Positions 44,950 through 55,690 of a DNA stretch of 64,000 nt are shown here, piece by piece. Position 1 is the first letter of the stretch. Each line of letters begins with the position of its first letter. Made by a program: the position numbers and the translations under genes. Source of the DNA: Kappaphycus alvarezii (taxonomy: Eukaryota > Rhodophyta > Florideophyceae > Gigartinales > Solieriaceae); NCBI GenBank assembly GCA_002205965.3, contig NADL03000002.1, positions 1,116,001-1,180,000 on the forward strand, written 5' to 3'. Below the pieces are notes generated by a model. That model made no database searches and was not told the origin of the DNA. It saw only the letters and a program-made list of their open reading frames with translations.

Positions 44950-46350
44950 AGAAAAGGTTTCTCGAATTTACTTTGTGAGTGGCCACTTTTGCCTGACGTG
45001 TCGACTTTACATTGTCTGATTTGTGGCTTACTTTTATTTCAAACGTGGCACTCGTTGATTGGATTCGGTTCATTACAATCCTATACTTTCATCCGCAAAA
45101 GTCCGAATCTGATCGACACTTTGAATCAGAATAACAACTTGTAAGGCATTCGGATTACAGCATCTTCCCGCGAAATTTTCATAGAGTACTGTATTGTGCA
45201 CTGTACAGTACACAGTACAGTACAGTGCAAAATAAAACAATGGGGCTGCTGCATACTTTACCTTTTTCTTATTGCAATGAGGCAACTGATACTGTATCAT
45301 CCTCATGAAACATTACCGAGCAACCACTAGATTGTGGTTAACAAAGCTTTGCATTTCAACCTTGTTCATCTCTCGCTCCTGCATGGTGCAAGACATGCGG
45401 TACTGGGCTCAGCTGCCCTTATGATCGTGTGGCGTAATAGCTCCGATTTGATTATAGCGCTGTAGTACCATCACTGCACGGTACGGTACAGTACCTCTAC
45501 AGCAAACAGAACACCATCGACGGTCTAGCCAATATTAGCCTCATCATTTTATCAAGGAACAGCAATGATTGCGGCAGTACTTTGCATGTTTTGCGTAACA
45601 GCTCCGTTTGCATCTCCAAAAGGCTTTCTCCTCGCCCATTCATGGGTTTGAGCCGCCGCTTTCACTGCCTGATATCGCGTCATCAACTAGTGATCTGAAC
45701 CTTTCCTTGCCACCAATAACCCTACTCGACGCATTTCGCCCATCTATCTTCCAAAGGGACTGCATTCCTGTCAAAGTTGCACCGCTGCGATTCGTTCAAT
45801 GCCATAAAGATGTCTTCCAGTCCTTCAATACCTTGGCAATCATGCTTTGCGACCATCAGCTTACGGCTTACACCACCATTCTGCCTAGCTCTGAATTCAT
45901 CTGCCACTCCAGTTTGCGCCGCATGCAATAATCGTCTATTCGTACTGTATTTGCCAGACACCTTACCTCTGCCTCCAATGTACTGTATAGTCAAACTTTA
46001 TCAACAGCGGGCAAGGTGATGTGTCAAATGATAACGGTATCAGCAATATTGAGCTACGTTGCATATCTTTGTTTGACGGAGCCGTGCGAGTACTCTATAC
46101 TGCCTAGCTGATGCATGAATTTTTTGCTCGGTAGCATCAAAACTGAAAAGCGCTCAAATGCTTCTTTTCAACGAGTGATGTAGAATAGATCTACCTTTCT
46201 TTCATCATGATAGCCCCAGCCCATCGACTTGTATGCGGTAATGCAAACACAAAGTGTCCGTGTGCGATATGCATCACAACACGGCTTGCCTGGTATTTCT
46301 CTTTTTTGCATTCGTTTATCACTCTTCTAAGTGTGTGCAGCACTCCGAGG
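44950..46350. other. Intergenic, no supported gene
   Basis: Contains a TACTGTAC palindromic block at 45186-45227. Frames 45608-45931 (+) and 45722-45994 (-) are open but overlap on opposite strands and show no motif I recognise. Confidence 0.3.
45186..45227. repeat. TACTGTAC-type palindromic microsatellite
   Basis: GTACTGTATTGTGCACTGTA followed by CAGTACACAGTACAGTACAG; self-complementary like the block at 35083-35116. Confidence 0.85.
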
Positions 46351-47344
46351 TCACTGCAAATCTATTTTTGAATTAGGAGACGCGACAACTACCACGTATT
46401 TCTCAATGACCTTGGACCATGTCTCAGAAGGTGATCCAAGCGAGTGAAAGGCTAACCGCACAAAATTCCATCCTAGCCTCGATCGTCCCGTCAGGACCTC
46501 GCCAGGAATGGCACCCACGTTCGTGGCTCGGTCCCTCTCCTTACGCTTTTCCGCTGCATTGGCAACGACCTGCGCTTTCCGTTCTCCCATTAATGCATAG
46601 CTCCCTTGGAATGGCGAGGATACACGGATGTCGTAGGCCATTGGGAGAGGGCGCGGGGTGTTCGTTGTGTCAGACCGCGGATGCACCAGAATATCTGCAG
46701 GCCGCGCATTGAGTCCAGGGAGTAGGTACTTGACCTCGTATTGGACGTCAACTCCTGCTGCCTGAAATAGCTCTCGCCCGAGTACTTTCACCACTGCCGT
46801 GTGTCGGTTGGTCCACTCGAGATCTTTGCTACAAAGATCAGCCGCATGCTCTCCTAGGGAATCCATCGGCCTGTTGCACTCTGCGCACCGCAGCGGTGCG
46901 GTGCCGTCAAACACGCAAACGCCCAGGTGACGGCGTAGCATCACTGACCACCTCTCATTGGTATTTCTTCTTCAGAAAGGTCCAAGACTTTTTGGTCAAC
47001 TTGCCTCTCCGCAATCTCACTGCTTGCATTTCAAACCCTTCTTTTGCGGAACTTTATCCTGCCCACTGCAAAGTACAAAGTTCCGCAAATGGGCTGATGT
47101 GGCTGAGCACTGGGGAGAGGGCCCAAAAGTTGGACAAGGATCATGTCGGCAAGGAGATGGGCTGTGCAGAGGGATAGGATGCAGCTCTCGCAGCGGGTTT
47201 GAACTCACGCCTGCTGAAGAAATACCGGACAATGTTGCGCCGATGCGCCAGTTTGAAACATCAGAATCATATTGTACTTCCAGCGGAGAGCAAGGTCATC
47301 GTAACGGTCCGGAAGGATCTGGCAATGGTGCCAAATTAGGATAG
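46351..47344 (-). mobile_element. RLE-class non-LTR retrotransposon C-terminal fragment, copy 5
   Basis: The 197-codon frame 46351-46944 is the best-preserved C-terminus of the family: MLRRHLGVCVFDGTAPLRCA, a Cys/His finger with CAECNRPMDSLGEHAADLC (CxxC ... H ... C), YEVKYLLPGLNARPADILVH, then MAYDIRVSSPF about 17 residues later, the R-P-x-D ... D-x-x spacing of R2-type nucleases. It ends with LAFHSLGSPSETW, matching LAFDSLGAPSP of copy 1. Upstream minus frames (47017-47402) probably hold the connecting region but carry no motif. No tail repeat was found on its 3' (left) side, so the copy may be 3'-truncated or the tail may have diverged. Confidence 0.75.
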
Positions 47345-49060
47345 TGGAGGCCTCACAGACAGGAAGACAGAGAGAGCCATGCAGCATGGCTTCTGACAAC
47401 ACATCACAAGCGACGCAGGAAGAGACAAAAAGGTGGAAAGTGAGAACTGCAGCCGCACTACTGTAGGTGTAGACGGGGAGTTACGGCGAGTACGGCGTTG
47501 AGAGGACTTGACCCTGCAGTCGCCAGAGTCTCGACCCAGTTGCCCATACGTCGTGTTCCCTGGAAGTGCGGGAAAAAGTCGCCTTTACCCATTAATGAGA
47601 ACTATTTGCTACTATTGGAAGATAGGAACTTTAGCATCACAAGATCTTAGGTCGAAAGTCGGGGATGGAAAATCGGGAGCAGTTGGCGGACAGTCAGGCA
47701 CTATACAAAGGGAAGATGACTACATAGCGCATGCGACTCCACGGGACGAACGGGTGATCGAGACCTCTGACAAGGTGCTGCTCATTCAGCGTGGCTTACC
47801 GATACCGAGCGGGAGACAAGCAAAGAACCACGCAGCGCTTGGATTCCGCAGTCACCCATGCATCAACAAAAGTGGACTCGAAAATAGGAGTGAGGGATAT
47901 TCGAGAGGGTAGTTCCAGTTCCATATGCCTTTGTGCAGTAGCAATCGGCGCGCCTTCATACCGTGTTCTCAGGGTAGAGGTAGTCACTGGGCAAAAGGTA
48001 CAAGATTGCTGCGCGCAGCAAGTGCAGGTGATCTGGTGCAGGAATCGTCAAGGTATCGGGACTTTGAACGGGAAACTCACATTCTAGCCGACACCGTGGT
48101 ATGCCTTCCCGCCCACCATGACCGTCGCTAACACCTCTCGCGCGCGATTTCACTACGTGTGTTTTCTTTACCCTGAGCTCGTTTCATCATTATTGAGGGT
48201 TTCTCGGAAGACCGATAATTTTTTGTCCTCACCGTCCTCCCTCTCTTACTGACCTCCTCCAGTTTTGTTTTCGCTCTTCTCGGCGCCCGCGCTGCACTTG
48301 GCGCGGGCGCCGGACCTATGTCCGCTCTCATGCCCTGGCGACGGAACAACCATGACTCGAGATCTCTCACTGCGCCGTCGTCGCTGATGGTTATTTCAGG
48401 TGGATTGTCGTCCCGGGGCCCCCAGCGCACGTGGACGACCTGGGAAAGGCGTGTAAGGACGGCTCTTCCACTCGAACCGGGTTTTCAAAGTTCGCTGTTT
48501 CCTATCGCTTTTCAACCTACTGTGTTGTTACAGTCTCCGAAGGAACGTGGTCTGCGCAGCCCTGTCAATCTGTCGGCAAGTTCGTTCGTCCGGAGTTTTT
48601 TTCGTTGTGGTGTGTTATCGTCTGTAAGCGGTCATGCTTACACTAGACGTTTTCAAAGCTGTCTAGATCTCGCATTTGGATGGTGTCCACTGCAGGATCC
48701 AAGTGGTTTTCCTCTAGTCCCCCTTTGCCCTTGGAGTGGGTGATGGTTCAGCCGATGATGGTTCAGCCGTCGCCTGGAGATGTTCATAGTCTTCTAGCGT
48801 AACCCACGACCTGTATCATATGGTTCAGATTTTTGAAAACATTAAAAGATTCCTAATGGCGTCCGATTTGGTACACCCGGAAGGGAGTTGCAAGTGGTGC
48901 AACTCAATAGTGACTGTAATGCAACGCAGTGTAAGCAACAATCAACAATTTATAACCTAAGTGCAGAAAACGAGACAAGCTGTCCGATAAATTTGAGCAG
49001 GGGTTCCCCGATGGCAACCCGAATTTACAGTTGCTCGGAATAAATTTGACCAGAGCTTAG
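47345..49060. other. No firm gene; possible transposon remnants
   Basis: Plus frames 47508-47912 and 47791-48087 contain SDKVLLIQRGLPIPSGRQAK, faintly like a retroelement integrase C-terminus ('GD.VLL....L'), not enough to call. Minus frame 48128-48430 (100 aa) is charged and Arg/Lys-rich, function unknown. Near 48425 (GCGCACGTGGACGACCTGG) and 48687 (GTGTCCACTGCAGGATCC, opposite orientation) are short matches to the two ends of the RLE tail repeat. A 14-bp direct repeat (GATGGTTCAGCCG) lies at 48744-48771. Confidence 0.3.
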
Positions 49061-49106
49061 CTCCTTTAGATCCAAATTCACCACTTGGACCCCCGGTTGG
49101 AGTAAA

Positions 49107-49259
49107 CAGGCACGGCACACACTAGCCTCTGTATAGTACAGTAGACTAGAGTGTGTTGGAGGCCAACTGCAGTCCCTCCCCTGAGCCTGCGAAAGCAATT
49201 ACAGGCACGGCACACGACAGCCTTTGTATCGCACGATAGACTATCGTGTGGCGGAGGCC
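49107..49259. repeat. Two colinear 58-bp units, each able to fold as a hairpin
   Basis: Units at 49107-49164 and 49202-49259 start CAGGCACGGCACAC and end GGAGGCC, with equal length and no gaps. Their middles differ, but each keeps complementary arms: CACACT/AGTGTG in the first and CACACGA/TCGTGTG (plus CACGATA/TATCGTG) in the second. Spacing between unit starts is 95 bp. Confidence 0.7.
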
Positions 49260-49344
49260 TACTCACGAGTAATTCCAGCAACATCAAAGAACAGCGAGCA
49301 ACAAGAACGACGCAGCAGCAGTGATGGTCGATGGTGTATGGGTC

Positions 49345-49545
49345 GGTGGTGGTCCGTCGTGCAGTGGTAGTGTCGGTGGTATAGTAGTCGGTGCTCAGTC
49401 GTGCAGTGGTCTATGGTCCGTCGTGCAGTGGTAGGTGGTCGGTGGTGCAGTGGTCTATGGTCAGTGATACAGTAGTCGGTGGTCCGTCGTGCAGTGGTCT
49501 ATAGTCCGTCGTGCAGTGGTCCATTGTCAATCGTGCAGCGGTCTA
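49345..49545. repeat. GT-rich minisatellite
   Basis: Imperfect tandem copies of a ~21-23 bp unit, GTCCGTCGTGCAGTGGTCTA, with variants (GTCAGTGATACAGTAGTCGG and others). Strongly strand-biased: G and T rich on the plus strand. Confidence 0.85.
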
Positions 49546-49696
49546 TTGTTGGTAGTGTACTGTAGTGGTATATTTATTCACCTTTTGTAGGTCTGTGATA
49601 CCGATGCAGGCTTTGGGATGTTTTTGAGGCTGATCCCTTGCACCAATGGAATCAGCCCAAAAAATGATTCAAAATCTCGATGTTGTTACAGGGATG

Positions 49697-49850
49697 GTCA
49701 TGTTAACAATCATGTTACACCTGTTACCCGTGTAAAAATCATTTTCATCAACAATCGTGTTACACGTGTGACATGATTGCTAACATGGCCCGTGTAGAAA
49801 TCATGTTCATCATGTTCATCAATAATCATGTAACGCAGCAAATGCGTGCC
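49697..49850. repeat. Degenerate tandem and inverted repeat with ATCATGTTACAC core
   Basis: CCCGTGTAAAAATCATTTTC at 49727 recurs as CCCGTGTAGAAATCATGTTC at 49789, a 62-bp period; the blocks between contain ATCATGTTACAC, ATCGTGTTACACGTGT and complementary GTGACATGAT, so hairpins are possible. A minus-strand frame through it (49710-50003) only reflects the repeat. Confidence 0.7.
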
Positions 49851-50398
49851 CCTGGGAGACTGAGATGCACCCGATAGCGATCCTTTTATTCGTGCAAGAG
49901 AGAATCCGAAAACTCCTGTGTCACCCAGGAAATTTATGAACTGCAAATATTTTGGAAGGATGTCTAGTGTCGGTTGATCGTGGCCACAATTCCAACACGC
50001 CACAGTAATAATTATCGATGTTATGAACGCAAGATGTCACACGACAGCGCAGCAACTTCAGCCGGGCGGTTCGATCCACTGCCGGTATCTACTCCTTACG
50101 CGCTATTTTAGGTTGCACGCTCCCTAAAGTCGATAATACCTACAAAGGTGATTGTTTTCTATTGCTCTAGTTTTCTTGTTAAGCCTTGTCTGACTATTTC
50201 ACCCAGGTAGACTGATCCTTGCTATTTTTTATGAGCTAGGCACTTCTCACTGCAATTCCGAGAACTATCAAATGCATGGATACGGGAGACACTAGAGAGC
50301 GAATGTAAATATCAAGAGAGTGCACTAACTTATCAAGTGTGCCGGTTTTATCACTGTATGCAAATGCAGTGTTACTTCAGGATAAATGACCATGTCTC

Positions 50399-52081
50399 TT
50401 AACGTGAATACACACTCGACTCTTTCTGATGTTGGATCAAGTTCTTTGTGACCCATGTAAGTGGAACCCTATCAACCCAGGCATCCGGGGTCATATCCAA
50501 CCTGTTATTCTCAATAAGGTTATCTAGGGCAAGGCAGAGTTTTCCTTTTGTAAGTCTGCCTGCCTGATTTTGTCCTATAAGTATCCAAGGGACATCCCTG
50601 ACTTTACGTATCTCATTTGATTGGCGCATCGTGTTGAGATCAACAAGAAGTCGTTTTTCCGAGGTATATTTAGCCATAACATGCAATCATAAAGATTCTT
50701 GGAGTCAGTGAATATTTGTAATGGTACCATCTTTCCGAAGATTGAGTTAATAGTCAATCGCATAGAAGTGGCAAAATCGAAAACCTGAAACTTCCCTACC
50801 CCTTCGCTCGCAACTACACACAAGTACGCGCAAGCATGCGTGCACTGCTGTACCATTGGAATCAACTCAGCTGCCAATACACTCTGGGCAACGCGTCGGG
50901 CCTTCACACTCGCATAGTGAATACTACTTGCTTTTCCGTGGCAATCCATCAATGTCACAAGGTAACCCAGCTGAGAGGATTGATCTTTGTAGGTCGCAAA
51001 ACTTGCATCAACGAATAATACAGCTGAGAGAGACTTAATATCCAATTTGACAAAATTCAATCCGTTTTCAAGGTTGTACTTGCAGCATTGCATGTATTGG
51101 TTCAATTGCTTACAATCGACTAAAAAATGATCTGTGATCTGAGCAGCAACTGCAAACCTGAAAGATATGTCCGGCGTACAGATTGCAGCGATGTAAGATA
51201 CTCGTGCAAACTGAGATACGAACTAATCTTTAGATGGCTTTTACTCATTAACGATAGAGAGCTTCCTAATATTCTCTGGCTGTGTGAGGAGAAAGTTTGG
51301 TCCATTCTTAGATATCTTACCCCGTTAAACTGGACTGATGATCTTTCTTCAATAAATGAAGCGTCTTTATACTTCAAACGTGATGAGCCAGCTTTTCCCA
51401 TTCTTACAAATTTCTGATTAGCTGCAGTCATTGTGTCATCGGTTTGCATGCACGTAGTTTCCCTGGGACGACTATGAAAATTTGGGCAATGTCTTGCTGT
51501 GGCAAAAAAATGCTCTTATGAAAGTATAGTAAGCATGAATCATAGACTGAGGGCACTTTACAAATTGGTTGGTGTGGTGGGAATGATAGGTCAGATACCG
51601 GTGAACCCCTGCCTCAGAGATACCATACAGAGGCTTTGTAATTTTCCATAACACTCCCGTGGGAAGTTTTAAGATATCCGGAGGGCGCACATAAAAATCA
51701 CGGTGCATAGGTGTAGATGATTGAGTATATGCCTGAGATATATCCCCGGTGAATATTTGCAGAGTCGGATCAAGCGCCATAATGGCCAATAGTAGTCTCT
51801 GGGAGGCATGTTGTACAATAGGGGCGTATGTAAGTAAGGATGACATGTTTCGTGTCATAATACGCTTGAAAGACAAGTCTGGCTTTCTCATAGGCATCAA
51901 GAGATCCTTCGTGTTTCATCTCATCCACGAGATGACTACCATAAATGCGGCGTTCATTTGCATTGCGGTTAGAAACAACCTCAAAAACGCCTTGTGACAT
52001 TAGCTCATCAATCTCTTTCTGCCTGGACTCATGGAACCTCTTGTGATTCTTCGATTGAGGTTTCACACAAATGGTCAACAC
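50399..52081 (-). mobile_element. Ty1/copia element B, RT-RNase H half
   Basis: Minus-strand frames in copia order. 51770-52081 is the RT N-terminus (RQKEIDELMSQGVFEVVSNR, YEKARLVFQAYYDTKHVIL). 51472-51900 continues with IFTGDISQAYTQSSTPMHRD, FYVRPPDILKLPTGVLWKIT and KPLYGISEAG. 51120-51449 is the palm/thumb with MQTDDTMTA (frame-shifted neighbourhood of the DD). 50575-51105 is RNase H: LSAVLFVDASFATYKDQSSQ, LGYLVTLMD and LQIFTDSKNLYDC. 50399-50686 is the C-terminal end (KRLLVDLNTMRQSNEIRKV, then WVDRVPLTW). Well preserved apart from frame changes. The matching protease-integrase half lies at 60173-61578 on the same strand, separated by the complete element A. Confidence 0.85.
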
Positions 52082-52978
52082 ATCAACTAGTTCAATAAAA
52101 TTCTAATCATGGGTAAAAGTGGATGATATAAGTGCATGAGTAGGGTACACGAGGGATGCAAAAGGAGTTTTCGTGTTAGTTCCCTCGTGTCCATTCCTGG
52201 AGGGTTGAGTAGTCACAATGAAGCGCTTAACAACAGATGTGCGAAAAGGTGTTGGGCCACTTGGTGGTTGGACATTGTATGTTTGTTTCTCCCTCTATGC
52301 CTAGCAAGGAAAATAGGCCATCCTAGCAGTCCTTTTTAGGCCTTTATACGAGAAAATGTGAACCAATTGGTGCAGCATGGATGTCAGAGATATCTGAGCA
52401 CTTGCGGACCCTTAGCGCTGATCGCACTCGGTGCTTTGCGGAAAAATTCTTTACCTCTTTAGTAGCTTGTTGAAGAGCAGCGTTGTTTTGGTAAACGGAC
52501 TTAGAGGGTCAGTCAGTTGGAAATCCCAGCCTAGGTAGATCACTGTAGACGGGTAACGTGGGCACGAAGCCATCTGGTCCGACAAAATCGTTCATTCTCT
52601 TCACCGCAAATCTGTATAACAGCGTCATCATCAAGTTGGGAAACCGCGGATTTAGTCACTGATGACGAAACGGTCACTAGCACCTCTCGCCACTTTAGAT
52701 TAAGGCCAAATGTTGTCATAACAGTTAATAGACGAGCCAGTGATGTCTTGGCTGTTCAGGGCACTCATGTGGATCGACACGTGTAGGCGGTGGCAGTCAT
52801 TTGGAATGCTATGCGCGATGTGAGACGTGTGTGTGATGGAAAACGCATGGGTGATAAGTGTAAGCTACAGGTCCACCTTTGGTATGACACGTGATTGAAC
52901 ACTTCACATGTGTGCAACTGACATTACCACAATTCGCGTCCGCCGGCGTTGATTGATCTTGATGTTGAAAACAGAGGA
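52082..52978 (-). other. Presumed integrase-RT spacer of copia element B
   Basis: No long open frame. It lies where the variable region between integrase and RT of element B should be, and ends at the target site of element A. Identity is inferred from position only. Confidence 0.4.
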
Positions 52979-52983
52979 GATTA
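52979..52983 (+). repeat. Target-site duplication GATTA (left)
   Basis: GATTA directly before the TG of the 5' LTR; identical GATTA at 60168-60172 directly after the CA of the 3' LTR. Confidence 0.95.
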
Positions 52984-53285
52984 TGTCAATTACACTGTAA
53001 TGCATTAATCACACTACGTTTCAAACGCAGTCTTGCACACCTTTGCATGTACTAATATCTACGAGCTCAGCTCCTCCCAGGCCGACGGAAAAAAAGGGGA
53101 CCATCATCGAGAAGTTTTCGCTACGTCTGATTCCGCAGAATCCGTAGCTCTACCCACGCCACAGCGTCGGCCCTTCTCGCCTGGCAAAGTAAAATTTTAC
53201 TCTATCCTTCCTATCTTTGCCGTTGATACTAAGGCTGATTGTACAGTCTTACAACAGCAGCCAGTAGAAGTGGGAAAACACGACA
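52984..53285 (+). repeat. 5' LTR of element A (302 bp)
   Basis: Begins TGTCAATTACACTGTAATGC, ends GTGGGAAAACACGACA, with TG...CA termini. The first 20 bases contain an inverted repeat (TTACA/TGTAA). Matches 59863-60167 almost base for base. Confidence 0.95.
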
Positions 53286-53459
53286 ATCCGGATTCTTTTC
53301 CGCACTCTACTGCGCCGATCTAGTTCTACTTCTCCAAACCCCCGTCAATATCGAACTCGCCTCTCAAAATACCCGTCTTCGTTTCGAACACTTGACTTTC
53401 GCAAAAGATCGCCGCTTTCCCGCAATCAGTTCAAGCACAAGTGTGATCAGATACTCAAA

Positions 53460-55230
53460 ATGATATCAACTTCGTCATTGAGTGATGATTTACCCTCTAA
53501 GATGATGAATGCTGCTAAGGCCACCATCGAGTACTTCACAGTCCCTGAACCTCCGTCTGGATCATCATCTGAAGCGTCCTCTGCTTTACCTGATTCTGAA
53601 AATTGCCGAATACATGGCGGATCTGCTTCCCGCGCCGCAGAGAATCTTTGCTGAAGAGTATTTTTCGATGCCGCTGCTACCAGTCAAGGTATTGTTTAAA
53701 GTCGCTGAGCTATATGGTTTTCATGAGATCCGAACGAGTTTTTGGACAGTGTCAGGCTTTCTGTTCCAGATAAGAACGAGAAAGTGATCCATACGAATTT
53801 GGCTTTGCCTTGTGAACTGCTCTCCCGAATTTACACAAGCCGTTGTTATGAGGTTAAAGGAGCATCGCGGTTTAAATGAGCGTTTAACGTCCATTAACAA
53901 CCCCATGGAAGCTTGAATGAACCCGCAATTCAAGCGAGGCACATCGTCCTGCCGCACAAGATTCGGATGGAAATCATGGTCATCCTCGCCGGTCCTTCGG
54001 TATTCCCCCGGCTGGAGGAGCAACACCATTTGTTGCAAATCCGTCTGCAAGCCCGGATCAGGATCTCCGCATGGATAATCCTAATCTCGACATGAACTCG
54101 CATCCAAGCCCAAACCCGACTAATACTCGGCAGTCACCAGAACGGATCGGATGATCCTCGTAAGGTGAACTATGTACAAGATTTTAAAGACAGCAGATTC
54201 ACTGGAGATATATCACAAGACATCAATGAAACACTTGAGATGTATGGCATCTGTGCTCGACAGTACAAACTATCTCCCTCCCAGAAGGCAGATTTTTTCG
54301 TACATATTCTTGACGGTGCTGCTCGTCGATTCTTCTTACAGAATTGCAACAGTGCTATGAACTTCACTGAAATGGTCAAAGTAATGACAAGTGAGTATCT
54401 GAGTGATGCAAGGCAGATTCAAGTTAAGGGATCGCTCGAGACACTTCGTCTTAAGTCATTTATGCGCGACAAGGAGATTAGATGTATCTGATGGACTCAC
54501 GAAACTTGTGAACACATCAATGAATCACTCCGCATGCCCTCCTGACTTTCGTACCGACGCCCACAAGACCGATTTCTTACGGAAAGCAGTGACAGAATTT
54601 CAGGAGTGGTCTCGAATTCCCATCCAGAGTATCTCATCTCAGAACTACTCCTTTAACAAGTTCGTGACGACGCTACACGAATCTATCCAGAATCTACGCC
54701 AATTCAAGCAGCTGACAGGTGAAAATCGTGCTTTCGAAACTGGAATCGCGCATCAAGATGAAATGGGCACGCATATGATGCGTTATGGTCGCAATCCGCG
54801 CTATTCTCACCGGGACTATAACAGTCGTAATAAGAGAAAGCTTGCCGACAACCGTGGTGGCAGGCGCTCTTCGAAGACTTTTGAGGAAGCCAGAAGGCGA
54901 AATGAATGCATTAAATGTGGAGGCCCTGGAGTCCAAATCACCGTTGCAAGAAGGAAGATCTCGCTGCTCACACTCGCCATCGTCTGGAACGTGGAGACTC
55001 TTCCGTTCACATACTTGCTGACATCATTAAGGATCAGGATGAAGGTGATGGTACTCACAGCAGTGATTCTGAGAAAGAAGGAATTGCAGAGGAGTCCACT
55101 GAGCTGCAGGAATTCGACGCGCACTTTGCCGACAATGAAGGTCAGGATCAGGATGCGATTGAGTCAGCGGACACCTCTATTTTCCTTTCACAGCTCTCGT
55201 CCTCGATGGCACCTACTGCAACGTACATAA
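53460..55230 (+). pseudogene. Element A gag with zinc knuckle
   Basis: Starts at 53460 or at the MMNAAKATIEYF Met just after; Ser/Pro/Glu-rich N-terminus. Frame 54165-54491 is the capsid-like part (VQDFKDSRFTGDISQDINET, LSPSQKADFFVHILDGAARR). Frame 54403-55230 continues with TEFQEWSRIPIQSISSQNYS and FNKFVTTLHESIQNLRQF and reaches the knuckle NECIKCGG, completed in the shifted frame by PWSPNHRCKKE (CxxC...HxC). An acidic linker (54915-55313) leads towards the protease. At least four frame changes. Confidence 0.8.
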
Positions 55231-55359
55231 GCAATTCCGTGGAGGATTTCGTTCAGGCGACGGGGCCCTACAGTAAAACGTTCTGCACGTTTTGCGCGCC
55301 CGCGTCGCCGTAAGTATCTGAGCAAAAGCCCGAACCAAAATAGATGGAAGGATGTCTGG

Positions 55360-55680
55360 ATGAAAGATGTATACGTTGGAAAACTAAAGGCTGAAACGCG
55401 TAATCGACGACCTTTGGGAATGCTCTGTGATACTGGAGCACCTTCGTCTGTAGTAGGTCGCAAGGAGCTCAACCGAATCTGCAACATTCTTGGAATTCAA
55501 GGGAAGCGTATTTTACCTTCACGCAATCGGTTTCGATTTGCTATCACACGTATAATTCTCTTGGCAAAATAGCACTTCCTATTGATGCCCCTCTTGGCGT
55601 TCCGAGAATCTCGGTAACGATGGACATTGTTGAAGCTAACATCCCTGCCTTACTCGGATTGGACGCCATGGACAGTGAGT
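55360..55680 (+). pseudogene. Element A aspartic protease
   Basis: Frame 55360-55572 contains MLCDTGAPSSVVGRKELNRI, the DTG(A) active-site box of retroviral-type proteases. The shifted frame just after (about 55600-55680) reads VTMDIVEANIPALLGLDAMD, the 'D+V..++P.LLGLD' flap and C-terminal strand. One frameshift near 55560. Confidence 0.85.
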
Positions 55681-55690
55681 CCATTACCCC

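Noticed and set aside
49710-50003. Minus-strand ORF beginning ACWNCGHD as a gag zinc knuckle
   Set aside because: Only the first Cys pair fits; no His/Cys follows at the right distance and most of the frame is translated tandem repeat.
50050-50110. A GGTTCGATCC box resembling the B box of a tRNA gene
   Set aside because: No matching A box, acceptor stem or anticodon arm upstream, and the T-arm does not pair properly.
53033-53323. Open frame of 96 codons that recurs at 59912
   Set aside because: It lies within the two LTRs of element A; the repetition is the LTR itself, not a duplicated gene.
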